Shown here: positions 36,673-45,113 of the stretch, in pieces
Layout: each line of letters starts with the position of its first letter
Position numbering within the stretch: the stretch's first letter is position 1
Origin: an uncultured Duncaniella sp.
Lineage (GTDB): Bacteria > Bacteroidota > Bacteroidia > Bacteroidales > Muribaculaceae
Direction: 5' to 3'
NCBI GenBank assembly: GCA_910586305.1
Contig: CAJUGS010000016.1
Span: forward strand, 1 to 63,919
DNA: 63,919 nt
The notes under the pieces: generated by a model
Databases searched by the model: none
What the model was told of the DNA's origin: nothing
What the model saw: the letters and a program-made list of their open reading frames with translations, nothing else
Program-made: the position numbers and the translations under genes

Positions 36673-38196
36673 ATGCTAAGACACGAAGACCTCGAACTAC
36701 TTCGCTCAAAAGGAATTAGCGAAGCCGAAGTTGAAGCCCAGCTCAAACGTTTCACAACAGGATTCCCATATCTCAAGATTCAGGATGCAGCCCGCGTAGA
36801 CGCCGGCATATTCCGTCTTTCCGACCAGGACATTAACGCAGCCCTCGAACGCTGGCGCGAATATCTCGCCCATGGCGGTGAAGTGTGCAAGTTCGTACCC
36901 GCATCCGGAGCCGCATCACGTATGTTCAAGGCTCTGTTTGAATATGTCGATGGTGGCACAGACGAACTCAAGGAAGGCTCTCCGGTGGCCGTTCTTATAG
37001 CCAACATCAGCAAACTTCCTTTCCTACCCGAACTCCGCGCCACAGTGGAAAAACTCTACGGCAAGGATCTCGACACCCTTCTTGCCGAAGGCCGCAAACG
37101 CGACATCATCGCTGCCATTGTGCTTCCCGAAGGCATGAACTACGGAGGACTCCCCAAAGGACTTCTCAAATTCCACAGCTATCCCGAAGGCTCGCGCACT
37201 CCCATCGAGGAACATCTCGCTGAAGGCGCGCAGACAGCAGCCAACTCCAAGGGCGTGGTCAACCTTCACTTCACCGTTTCAGCCAACCACCGCAAACTCT
37301 TCGAAGAGAAACTCAATGAGGTCATCCCGTCAGCAGAAGCCCGCACCGGAGTGAAATTCAACGTCTCCATGAGCGAGCAGAAGCCGTCAACCGACACCAT
37401 AGCCGTCAACCCTGACAACACCCCCTTCATCGAAGACGGTCACCTCCTGTTCCGTCCCGGCGGTCACGGCGCTCTCATCCGCAACCTCAACGACATCGAC
37501 TCGGCCGTTGTCTTCATCAAGAACATCGACAACGTCGTGCCCGACTCCAAGAGAGCCGACACCATCCGCTATAAAGAAATCCTCGGAGGACTTCTTCTCG
37601 AAGTTCACGACCAGATAGAGGAAGACCTCATCGCTCTTGACGAGAAGGTCTACACCTCCGACGACCTCAAGAGAATGGTCGACTATCTCAACAATGTGCT
37701 CAACGTGCGCGACGCAGCCCTCGAGAATATGGACGACGATGCTATCGTTGAATATCTCAAGAAGAAATTCAACCGTCCCCTCCGTGTCTGCGGCATGGTG
37801 CGCAACGAGGGCGAGCCCGGCGGCGGCCCATTCATAGCCTTCAACCCCGACGGCTCCACTTCGCCACAGATTCTTGAGAGCAACCAGGTGGATTCCTCCA
37901 ACGAGGAATACATGAAGATGATGGCCTCTGCCACCCACTTCAACCCCGTAGACCTCGTATGCTACATAAAAGACATCCACGGCAATAAGTTCGATCTTCC
38001 CTCCTACGTCGACCCCGCCACCGGCTTCATCTCATCCAAGTCAAGCCACGGAAAGGAACTCCGTGCAATGGAGCTTCCCGGCCTGTGGAACGGCGCAATG
38101 AGCGATTGGAACACCGTATTTGTCGAAGTGCCCGTATCGACATTCAACCCCGTAAAAACTGTCAACGACCTTCTTCGTCCCGCCCATCAGGGATAA
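36673..38196 (+). CDS. DUF4301 family protein
   Basis: A 507-aa cytoplasmic protein that I match to the Bacteroidota family DUF4301. Marked features are FVPASGAASRMFKAL near residue 76, GLPKGLLKFHSYP near 160, FRPGGHGALIRNLND near 258 and RVCGMVRNEGEPGGGPF near 370. The glycine-rich stretches and the PKGLLKFH-type segment recall nucleotide-sugar pyrophosphorylases, so nucleotide binding is possible but unproven. A -7 box TATATTTG at 36619-36626 precedes it. A GC-rich hairpin follows the gene. Confidence 0.8.
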   Translation: MLRHEDLELLRSKGISEAEVEAQLKRFTTGFPYLKIQDAARVDAGIFRLSDQDINAALERWREYLAHGGEVCKFVPASGAASRMFKALFEYVDGGTDELKEGSPVAVLIANISKLPFLPELRATVEKLYGKDLDTLLAEGRKRDIIAAIVLPEGMNYGGLPKGLLKFHSYPEGSRTPIEEHLAEGAQTAANSKGVVNLHFTVSANHRKLFEEKLNEVIPSAEARTGVKFNVSMSEQKPSTDTIAVNPDNTPFIEDGHLLFRPGGHGALIRNLNDIDSAVVFIKNIDNVVPDSKRADTIRYKEILGGLLLEVHDQIEEDLIALDEKVYTSDDLKRMVDYLNNVLNVRDAALENMDDDAIVEYLKKKFNRPLRVCGMVRNEGEPGGGPFIAFNPDGSTSPQILESNQVDSSNEEYMKMMASATHFNPVDLVCYIKDIHGNKFDLPSYVDPATGFISSKSSHGKELRAMELPGLWNGAMSDWNTVFVEVPVSTFNPVKTVNDLLRPAHQG

Positions 38197-38230
38197 AGTA
38201 ACACCGGGGAAAAAGATTCATGAACCTCAA

Positions 38231-38261
38231 GGGGCGGGAGATTTGTCAAAATTCCCGCCCC
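38231..38261 (+). terminator. GC-rich hairpin after the DUF4301 gene
   Basis: GGGGCGGGA (38231-38239) pairs with TCCCGCCCC (38253-38261), with extra ATTT/AAAT pairing inside. No U-run follows, so termination is likely but less certain. Confidence 0.5.
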
Positions 38262-38305
38262 GGGTTCTAAACCTTTGACACCGTCTCGATTGTTTACTAT
38301 ATACT

Positions 38306-39382
38306 ATGAGCAAGAGAGATGATATAATGAAGATATGGCGTGAGAGCTTCAGCGACAGCAAAGAGTATGTCACAATGTACTTCGACAGCGTGTATCGCGA
38401 CGAAGACGCCCTCACACTCACCGACCCCTCCGGACAGACCGTCAGCAGCCTGCTCCTGCAGAGGTATGAAATGAAATTCCAGCAGACACTCCACCCCGTA
38501 GGCTATATAGCCGGGGCTGCAACCGTCCGCCGACAGAGAGGCAAGGGATATATGTCGGCACTTATGGCCGATACCCTGCACAAATCAGCGGCAAGAGGAG
38601 ATATGCTCTGCACCCTCATTCCGGCGCGCAGCGCGCTCTACTTCTACTACCGGAGATTCGGCTTCTCTACCATATTCTACACCAAGGAACAGCGTTTCAC
38701 ATCGCTCCACTCATTCCCTGTACGTGGTGTCTACGAGTCTCTTGACGATCCCGTGTCAGAGGACATATGGCAAGCATTTGACCGCTTCCAGAATCTCCGC
38801 CCGTGCTACATACAGCACTCCAGACGCGACTTCGAGAATATCCTGGCCGACCTGCGAATGGACGGTGGCGACTTCGTGGCAATAACATCCGACGACGAAG
38901 ACCATGGTCCACGCATAGTCTCAATGGCCTGGGCTGTACCACGCCAGGACCTACTGCTGGTCACCGACGTGATGGGCGAAAGCGACGACGCCCGCACGGC
39001 AGCTCTCCAAGCCCTGCGCCGCCTGCACCCCGACACCCCCTTCCTGCTCTACGGAAGGCCCGGCGACTCCATGGGCGGACGCCTCATGCCACGCGGAATG
39101 GGGCGTGTGGTCAACGTCTCGCTCCTTCTTGCGGCAGTAGCGGCAGCCCACCCCGACCTGCGTTGCGCCATCAGGGTAAACGATCCGATTCTCTCCGACC
39201 TTAACTCCCACACATTCGTGGTAGCCGACGGCCTTTGCAAGACCGACGACGGATATAAAGGCCGGCTTGACTTCGATGTTAACATCGAAGTTTTCGGCGA
39301 GATAGCTTTCTCATCGCCTGCAATCGGCGACATCATACGCTTCCCGGCAGAAAGGCCAATGATAAGCCTAATGCTCGACTAA
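38306..39382 (+). CDS. GNAT-family N-acetyltransferase (Eis-like)
   Basis: A 358-aa protein with the acetyl-CoA pyrophosphate loop TVRRQRGKGYMSALM (about residues 74-88) followed by FYYRRFGFS, which is the GNAT motif A/B pattern. The long C-terminal extension (second GNAT-like plus sterol-carrier-like region) matches Eis-type acetyltransferases, which acetylate amines on varied small molecules. The substrate is unknown. It precedes engB by 20 bp. Confidence 0.82.
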   Translation: MSKRDDIMKIWRESFSDSKEYVTMYFDSVYRDEDALTLTDPSGQTVSSLLLQRYEMKFQQTLHPVGYIAGAATVRRQRGKGYMSALMADTLHKSAARGDMLCTLIPARSALYFYYRRFGFSTIFYTKEQRFTSLHSFPVRGVYESLDDPVSEDIWQAFDRFQNLRPCYIQHSRRDFENILADLRMDGGDFVAITSDDEDHGPRIVSMAWAVPRQDLLLVTDVMGESDDARTAALQALRRLHPDTPFLLYGRPGDSMGGRLMPRGMGRVVNVSLLLAAVAAAHPDLRCAIRVNDPILSDLNSHTFVVADGLCKTDDGYKGRLDFDVNIEVFGEIAFSSPAIGDIIRFPAERPMISLMLD

Positions 39383-39402
39383 AAAACGATAAAACGTCAA
39401 AT

Positions 39403-40008
39403 ATGATAATCAACTCCGCACGATTCGCCATCTCCAACTCCACACATTCCAAGTGTCCCACCGACAAGCACCACGAATATGCCTTCATTGGCAGGAGCAA
39501 CGTGGGCAAATCGTCGCTCATAAATATGCTCACCGGCCACCCGCGCCTCGCAAAGACATCGTCCACCCCCGGAAAGACACTCCTCATAAACCACTTTCTC
39601 ATAAACAACGAGTGGTATATTGTCGACCTCCCCGGCTACGGATTCGCACAGAGGGGAAAGGAACAGCGCGAACAGCTCGAGAAGATGATCAGAGGCTACA
39701 TACTCAAACGCACACAGATGACCAATCTCTTTGTGCTCATTGACTCGCGCCATGCCCCGATGAAGATAGATCTCGACTTTTTCAACTGGCTCGGTGAAAA
39801 CGGTGTGCCGTTCTCCATAGTCTTCACCAAACTCGACAAGCTTGGAAACGATGCAGGCAGACGCAATGTGCAGAAATACCTCAAAGTACTCATGGAGACC
39901 TGGGAGGAACTCCCGCCGGTATTCCTCACATCGAGCGAAGACAAACGCGGACGCGAAGAGCTGCTCGACTATATAGACCAGCTCAACAAACTTCCTGTCG
40001 AAGAATGA
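39403..40008 (+). CDS. engB: Ribosome-biogenesis GTPase EngB (YihA/YsxC)
   Basis: A 201-aa essential-type GTPase used in 50S assembly. Motifs: GRSNVGKSS (G1), STPGKT (G2), DLPGYG (G3), TKLDK (G4) and TSS (G5). Full family length. It is followed by a 47-aa gene and a strong terminator. Confidence 0.95.
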   Translation: MIINSARFAISNSTHSKCPTDKHHEYAFIGRSNVGKSSLINMLTGHPRLAKTSSTPGKTLLINHFLINNEWYIVDLPGYGFAQRGKEQREQLEKMIRGYILKRTQMTNLFVLIDSRHAPMKIDLDFFNWLGENGVPFSIVFTKLDKLGNDAGRRNVQKYLKVLMETWEELPPVFLTSSEDKRGREELLDYIDQLNKLPVEE

Positions 40009-40062
40009 ACCATCCCGGCCTTAGGAGCGTTGTCTTTATAAACACAAAAAACTTCATGACCC

Positions 40063-40206
40063 ATGGATAAGAAGAAAGAAAAAGACACCGGCCTCAGAGG
40101 CGTGGATGTAGATATCGCCAACGGTGAAAAGGCAACCCCGAAAATGGTCGAAGAAGATGTACGCGAGCTCAACAACAATCCTCGCGACAACGACATTGAC
40201 GAATAA
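40063..40206 (+). CDS. Small highly charged protein, 47 aa
   Basis: ATG 40063 to TAA 40206. The product is Lys-rich at the N-terminus (MDKKKEKD) and Asp/Glu/Asn-rich at the C-terminus (NNNPRDNDIDE), with no hydrophobic core, so it is probably disordered or binds a partner. The frame uses ordinary codons and stops shortly before a textbook terminator, which supports it as a real gene, perhaps co-transcribed with engB. Function unknown. Confidence 0.6.
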   Translation: MDKKKEKDTGLRGVDVDIANGEKATPKMVEEDVRELNNNPRDNDIDE

Positions 40207-40235
40207 AACTTAGGAACAGTATCGAAGCTTCCTCC

Positions 40236-40273
40236 GGGCTGGACGGCATATGCCGCACAGCCCTTTGTTTTTT
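40236..40273 (+). terminator. Terminator after the engB unit
   Basis: GGGCTG pairs with CAGCCC around an inner CGGCATATGCCG helix (40236-40263), followed by TTTGTTTTTT. Confidence 0.85.
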
Positions 40274-40356
40274 CCACCCCGCCCGGCAGAATACTACCGG
40301 ACGTCACCATACCATATCTTAAAAAACATTAAATCGCCACAGATTTAGGTGGCTCC

Positions 40357-40386
40357 ATGCAGTCCTTTGACACTTTTTCCATCTAT
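40357..40386 (+). promoter_or_regulatory. Candidate ECF-sigma promoter of the sigma/beta-barrel gene
   Basis: ATGCAGTCCTTTGA (40357-40370), 9 nt, CATCTAT (40380-40386), 20 nt before the start codon. The same two blocks at the same spacing recur before the CotH gene (41979-42008), which suggests recognition by the sigma factor encoded here. An overlapping primary-sigma-like pair, TTTG (40366-40369) and TAAATTTG (40393-40400), is also present with a long 23-nt spacer. Confidence 0.6.
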
Positions 40387-40405
40387 TGATTATAAATTTG
40401 TATCA

Positions 40406-41950
40406 ATGGACCTCAGACATCTTGTCAGGAAATGTCAAAGTGGTGATAAAGAAGCCTTTGGGATTCTTTATCAGACATATCGCATACCAATGCAACAGAT
40501 TGTGTCATATTATGTCCATAATTCAGAAGCGGTATGGGATATTCTACATGACGGATTCCTTATTGCCTATGTTTCCATCAATTCCTTGAAAAACACTTCA
40601 AAAGTAGAAGCATGGCTCACGTCAATAATGAAGAATCTGTCACTCCAGTATCTGAGAAATGAATCCAATCATATATCGGTCCCATTATCCGAGGAGTCTG
40701 TCGCCGACTATTATGACAACGAAAGCCATCCGCTGCCGGAACTGACATGGGAAGAACTTGACAGTATCATCAACCGGCTTCCTCAAGGATATGGCAAAGT
40801 TTTTCGGCTGGCAGTCCTTGACGGGATGTCACACAAAGAAATCGGAGCGATGCTTGGTATAGCGCCACACTCGTCATCATCGCAACTCGCTCATGCAAAG
40901 GCAATGATGCGCCGAATGATAATAAAATACAAAGTTGAAATCGGTGCCATGTCGATAGCAGCTATAATACTACTTGTTTGGAACGGATTATTCAGATCCA
41001 GAAATGAGGTATTGTCAAACCAGGAAATAAGCAAAAATAGCGACAAGGAAAATCAAATATTCACCGACACTATAACTGACACAGAAACCGATCCGGACAG
41101 TGGACCTAATATAAAACAAATCATACAAAAAACGTCTTATCCCAAGTTAAAGTCACAAGAAAATATAGCAACAATTACCGAGTCAAAAGACAGTGTATCA
41201 ATACACATGAATGACACCCTGGCTAACGACACCATAAGGATAAAACCAGGCATTATTGACAATGGAGAGTTTATAGCAACCGAAGATTTGTCTCCCTTAG
41301 GCTCAGACAACCCACACGACTGGGCTTTGTCTTTGGCATACTCCGGTACGCTTGAACAAAACAATTACGACAAATACCGGATACCTAATCCGGAGATACC
41401 AGATGTAGAAGGTTCCGCCAATGAAATAGAAGTCACGGAAAAGACACGTCATTATATGCCGTTGGTTATCGGACTGTCCGTCAACAAATCGCTTTCATCA
41501 CGCTGGAGCATCGAAACCGGTCTGCGTTACACGTTCCTGCGGTCAGATATTCATTCGGAAAGCGAATTGATGAACAAGGAAACAATCCAGCGCATCCACT
41601 ACATAGGAATCCCCCTTAAATTCAACTATTGCATACTCACATACAAAGACTTCTCACTGTATGGTCAAGGAGGCGGTGCGTTGGACATTCCTGTTTATGG
41701 CACTCAATCTATTTCGGAATATTCTCCGAAATTTGGGGCCACTAATAAAGATGCGCTCCACATTAATGCTCCCTTGCAATGGTCTGTGGAAGGTGGCCTT
41801 GGTATTCAGTATCATTTTACTCCGTCGCTCAGCATATATACCGAGCCATCGTTACGCTATTATTTCAATCCGGCCTCCGACATCAGAACAATACGTCAAG
41901 AAAAACCTGTGGAATTCACAATTCCTATCGGATTGAGACTGACAATGTAG
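40406..41950 (+). CDS. ECF sigma factor fused through a membrane helix to an outer-membrane-type beta-barrel
   Basis: A single uninterrupted 514-aa frame. Residues ~1-85 match sigma-70 region 2 (LVRKCQSGDKEAFGILYQTY... WLTSIMKNLSLQYLRN). Residues ~112-176 match region 4, with the helix-turn-helix DGMSHKEIGAMLGIAPHSSSSQLAHAKA. After a basic stretch (RRMIIKYK), residues ~178-195 form one hydrophobic helix, predicting the sigma part inside and the rest outside the inner membrane. Residues ~196-300 are a polar, Ser/Thr/Asp-rich linker. Residues ~304-514 alternate as amphipathic strands of a PorT-like barrel and end IPIGLRLTM. Sigma factors and such barrel proteins are usually separate genes; here they are one chain. 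ATG 40406 is chosen because region 2 begins there. A CotH-kinase lipoprotein gene follows with the same promoter motif. Confidence 0.85.
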   Translation: MDLRHLVRKCQSGDKEAFGILYQTYRIPMQQIVSYYVHNSEAVWDILHDGFLIAYVSINSLKNTSKVEAWLTSIMKNLSLQYLRNESNHISVPLSEESVADYYDNESHPLPELTWEELDSIINRLPQGYGKVFRLAVLDGMSHKEIGAMLGIAPHSSSSQLAHAKAMMRRMIIKYKVEIGAMSIAAIILLVWNGLFRSRNEVLSNQEISKNSDKENQIFTDTITDTETDPDSGPNIKQIIQKTSYPKLKSQENIATITESKDSVSIHMNDTLANDTIRIKPGIIDNGEFIATEDLSPLGSDNPHDWALSLAYSGTLEQNNYDKYRIPNPEIPDVEGSANEIEVTEKTRHYMPLVIGLSVNKSLSSRWSIETGLRYTFLRSDIHSESELMNKETIQRIHYIGIPLKFNYCILTYKDFSLYGQGGGALDIPVYGTQSISEYSPKFGATNKDALHINAPLQWSVEGGLGIQYHFTPSLSIYTEPSLRYYFNPASDIRTIRQEKPVEFTIPIGLRLTM

Positions 41951-41978
41951 AACAGAATTGAAAAAAATGATATGGATG

Positions 41979-42008
41979 ATGCAGTCTTTTGATGACAAAT
42001 GCATCTAT
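41979..42008 (+). promoter_or_regulatory. Candidate ECF-sigma promoter of the CotH-kinase gene
   Basis: ATGCAGTCTTTTGA (41979-41992), 9 nt, CATCTAT (42002-42008), 50 nt before the CotH start. Over 32 aligned positions, 22 match the region before the sigma/barrel gene, with the mismatches concentrated in the spacer. Confidence 0.6.
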
Positions 42009-42058
42009 AGGTTGTCAACAACGGAACAACATCATCAAAATCAAATCAAACAAAACCA

Positions 42059-43474
42059 ATGATAAATACTCTCAAAAACATCAGTTACCTGTTTGTCCTA
42101 CTGATATTTATCTCCTGTACAGATGAAATCGAAGCGACAAACCCTCCAGTCTCAACACCAACACCCACATCCGGCACATTGCCTGTGCTGTATATCGATA
42201 CTGAAAACCGTGACCCAATCGTATCTAAGGAAATCTATCTAAACGCTTCTTATCGACTTGATCCGATGGGAGCGGAAGGTGTCGAGCCCCTCGGCACAGA
42301 AGCAAAACCTTTGCCCATGCAGATACGTGGCAGAGGCCATTCGTCATGGAAGGGCGCTAAAAAACCTTACAAAATCAAACTCGGGAAAAAGACCGCAATA
42401 ATGGGTATGCCTAAAAACAAACATTGGGCCTTGCTGAAACCGACCGAAAACACCGTTGCGGGATTGCAGTTGGGAAAACTCATGGGAATGGTTTGGACTC
42501 CGAGCTTTAGACCAGTCGAGGTCGTATTGAACGGTGACTACATCGGGCTTTATTTCCTCACCGAAACCATACGCATCGACGAAAACCGTGTAAATATCCA
42601 TGAACAGCAGGACCGGGAGACGAATCCCGATTTGATAAAGGGGGGCTGGCTTGTTGAGGTTGACAACTATCACGACGAATGTCAGATTACCATTCCTGAA
42701 AACAGCAAATGGAACCTTACGCTACGCTATCATTCTCCGGAAGATTTGTCTGACGCCCAATTGCAATGGCTTACAAACGAGTTTAGGTCAATAAATTCAG
42801 CTATATATTCTTCCGACAAGACCTCTACGGAGTGGGAGAAATATATCGATGTGGAAAGTATGGCACGTTTCTTCATCCTGCAGGAGGTCATGGACAACCC
42901 CGACGGATTCCACGGCAGTTTCTATCTTCATAAAGATTTGGTCGACAACGCAAAATGGACAGCAGGACCTATATGGGATCTCGTATGCTATAATCGAGAA
43001 AAAACAGATTACACATTCCGAATGAAAGTCCATTATGGATTCACCCCTCACTGGATAGGAGAAATCATACAGTATGACAGCTTCTGCAAAGCTGTAAAAT
43101 CGGTCTGGGAAGAAATATATCCCGAAAAGATATCCAATATATACAGTTATATCGACAACACCGTGCTTCCACTGGCAGAAGCATGGAGATCCGATTGCGA
43201 AAGATGGAATGAAGATCCCACACAGACAGCCTCTCTTAGAGCCGAGCGCATAAAAAAGGCTCTGCACCGCAATATCGAATGGTTTGACAGCCATCTGCCG
43301 GTTAGTCCGTTTTCCTCACACCAACTCTTGCCTAAAGACGATTCCCAGATACCGGTCACAGTATACAACCTTCAAGGCCTCTTGATAGGAAAATATCAAA
43401 ACGAGGCAGAGGCAATTTCAAATCTAATGAAAGGAATCTATATCATAAACCACCGAAAAATCAAAATTGAATAA
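42059..43474 (+). CDS. CotH-kinase family lipoprotein
   Basis: A 471-aa exported protein. The lipobox is FISC (Cys20). The CotH domain shows MQIRGRGHSSWKGAKKPYKIKL, MPKNKHWALLKP, GLYFLTETIRID and AGPIWDLV, the pattern of the atypical kinase fold that phosphorylates spore-coat or secreted proteins. Residues ~435-471 (VTVYNLQGLLIGKY... MKGIYIINHRKIKI) look like a type IX secretion C-terminal tail, unusual together with a lipobox. It is preceded by the ECF-type promoter shared with the sigma/barrel gene and followed 1 nt later by a second lipoprotein gene. The target is unknown. Base use is more AT-rich than in the flanking genes. Confidence 0.83.
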   Translation: MINTLKNISYLFVLLIFISCTDEIEATNPPVSTPTPTSGTLPVLYIDTENRDPIVSKEIYLNASYRLDPMGAEGVEPLGTEAKPLPMQIRGRGHSSWKGAKKPYKIKLGKKTAIMGMPKNKHWALLKPTENTVAGLQLGKLMGMVWTPSFRPVEVVLNGDYIGLYFLTETIRIDENRVNIHEQQDRETNPDLIKGGWLVEVDNYHDECQITIPENSKWNLTLRYHSPEDLSDAQLQWLTNEFRSINSAIYSSDKTSTEWEKYIDVESMARFFILQEVMDNPDGFHGSFYLHKDLVDNAKWTAGPIWDLVCYNREKTDYTFRMKVHYGFTPHWIGEIIQYDSFCKAVKSVWEEIYPEKISNIYSYIDNTVLPLAEAWRSDCERWNEDPTQTASLRAERIKKALHRNIEWFDSHLPVSPFSSHQLLPKDDSQIPVTVYNLQGLLIGKYQNEAEAISNLMKGIYIINHRKIKIE

Positions 43475-43475
43475 T

Positions 43476-43976
43476 ATGCAACAACTCATCTTATCATTTG
43501 CGACAGCCCTTCTGACAGTTTTGGCACTTGCATCATGCTCGGCATCGGAAGATGTGACATTTAAGTACCCCTATCTATCCATGCTCAGCAACACGGAATG
43601 TCTCAACGTCATTGATGCAGAATCTGCACAAAGCCGGGCTGAAAACGGCAATGGCTATTTCGAGATGGTATTGGAAGGCACTACCGCCAAATGCAAGTTC
43701 ATTTCCCTTGATTATCCTTGTGATTTTGAAAAAGTAAATGTCAATGTCACCTACAATGAAGGCACGCTTTCAATCGTAGAATATCACTCATCCGACAAAG
43801 CAGACTGCCGATGCGAAACCAATGCCGCTTTCTCTATCAAGAACATCCCGGAAGAAGATTTCATTCTGAAAATCTACCATGGCGATACCACCGGTAATTT
43901 CATCGAAGAAACACCTAAATATACCGGTAGATTTAATATCCTGAATGGTTCAATCACAATTCCATATCAGATATAA
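43476..43976 (+). CDS. Small lipoprotein of unknown function
   Basis: 166 aa from ATG 43476. Signal peptide with lipobox LASC; the mature part is mixed alpha/beta with a cysteine pair (DCRCET) near residue 110 and no family I recognise. It begins 1 nt after the CotH-kinase stop, so the two are co-translated; it may be a partner or substrate of the kinase. A strong bidirectional hairpin follows. Confidence 0.7.
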   Translation: MQQLILSFATALLTVLALASCSASEDVTFKYPYLSMLSNTECLNVIDAESAQSRAENGNGYFEMVLEGTTAKCKFISLDYPCDFEKVNVNVTYNEGTLSIVEYHSSDKADCRCETNAAFSIKNIPEEDFILKIYHGDTTGNFIEETPKYTGRFNILNGSITIPYQI

Positions 43977-44034
43977 GCAGCCCTATCATTTTAAACAGCA
44001 CGCACTTGTTCAATCACTGCTATTAAAGCAGAAT

Positions 44035-44069
44035 CCGGCCCCCGACTGAGATTGCCAGTCGGGGGCCGG
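44035..44069. terminator. Bidirectional terminator
   Basis: A 14-bp perfect GC-rich stem (44035-44048 with 44056-44069) and 7-nt loop, placed between two converging genes (ends 43976 and 44100). No U-run, but the position and stability fit termination for both strands. Confidence 0.65.
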
Positions 44070-44099
44070 GACATATCACATCCGGTCTGCCCACGGATA

Positions 44100-44714
44100 T
44101 CACTTCCTGTATTGGGGAAGCAGCGGCACAGGATACTTGCTGAAAAGCACATCCACCGCCTGGGCTATACCCGCGAGATTGCGAAACTGAGTGTCACCAT
44201 CGTCAAGAATAGTGGCCACCGACGATGAATAGAGAGGCACCTTGTCAGCGATATTCACCATATCCATCGTCAGCACACCCTCACGATATATACCTGTGAT
44301 CACCTGTGCATTCGAATAATATGCGGGCCAGTAATATCCCCTCGGATACATGAACCACGGCCCGTAACCTCCATAATACGGGCCTCCGTAGGGATAACCT
44401 CCGGGCGGTATGAGAGGCTCGGTGGCAATCTCCTTTTTCACAGTCAGACCGATGTTGATGAGCAGAGGCGACGACGCATCCTCGGTGTATCCGCGCTCCA
44501 CCATCTGCTCGCGTATAGCCGACGCAATGTTATAGTATGTCACCATAGTCATTCCGGGAGGAAGCTTACCCTCTCCGGGAGTAATGATACGAAACGTGGT
44601 GTAGGCTCTCAGGTCGGCACCGTTGTAGACCGTGTCCTGCACGAGACTGTAGGGCGAACAACCCGCTAGCACAAACAGACACAACAGCCCGAATAAATAG
44701 TTTAGTTTTTTCAT
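44100..44714 (-). CDS. DUF4136-type lipoprotein
   Basis: About 204 aa. Type II signal peptide with lipobox LAGC; an N-terminal DUF4136-like fold (YTTFRIITPGEG... IREQMVERGYTED...) followed by a Gly/Tyr/Pro-rich segment (GGYPYGGPYYGGYGPWF) and a second beta-rich part. The family is envelope-located and of unknown function. ATG 44714 is chosen; 44720 is two codons longer and equally possible. It is convergent with the CotH-lipoprotein unit. Confidence 0.75.
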   Translation of the reverse strand: MKKLNYLFGLLCLFVLAGCSPYSLVQDTVYNGADLRAYTTFRIITPGEGKLPPGMTMVTYYNIASAIREQMVERGYTEDASSPLLINIGLTVKKEIATEPLIPPGGYPYGGPYYGGYGPWFMYPRGYYWPAYYSNAQVITGIYREGVLTMDMVNIADKVPLYSSSVATILDDGDTQFRNLAGIAQAVDVLFSKYPVPLLPQYRK

Positions 44715-44802
44715 ATCCAATGTCTTAGGGGGTATTGAATTCTGTATTTAGAACAATCTCCGGCCTCGTTTTGTTGAACTAAACTATCTTTAACGGTTCA
44801 AA

Positions 44803-44834
44803 TTTGGTAAATACGTGACAAAGATATAAATTTG
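44803..44834 (+). promoter_or_regulatory. Promoter of the agmatine operon
   Basis: TTTG at 44803-44806, exactly 20 nt, then TAAATTTG at 44827-44834, with the first start codon at 44874. On the minus strand a TATCTTTG box (44819-44826) overlaps it and faces the DUF4136 gene. Confidence 0.75.
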
Positions 44835-44873
44835 GCGCACAAACCAGCCTAATCCTGAAAAATTGTTAAAACA

Positions 44874-45113
44874 ATGGAACACATTACTGACTATTTCAAT
44901 TCTCTGCTAAAAGAATATGGCAGTATAGACATAGCAGAAGCAGAGTTTAAGAAACAGCTCCATGAGGCTCCCGAACTCAAAACAGCCTATAAGGAGTGGT
45001 GTCATGAGGTAGGCAGTAGCGAAAAACGAGGATTCATGGATTACTGCGAAGAATACTTTGACTCTCAGGATACTATTTGGGAAAATCTTAAAAACGAATA
45101 TGACGATTACTAA
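44874..45113 (+). CDS. Small acidic protein, 79 aa
   Basis: A soluble, Glu/Asp/Tyr-rich 79-aa protein (about 20 acidic residues), predicted mainly helical, with two cysteines. I do not recognise a family. It is the first gene after a consensus promoter, and its last 14 bp overlap the start of the agmatine deiminase gene, so translation of the two is probably coupled. It could be a small regulator or subunit for the downstream enzymes. Confidence 0.65.
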   Translation: MEHITDYFNSLLKEYGSIDIAEAEFKKQLHEAPELKTAYKEWCHEVGSSEKRGFMDYCEEYFDSQDTIWENLKNEYDDY

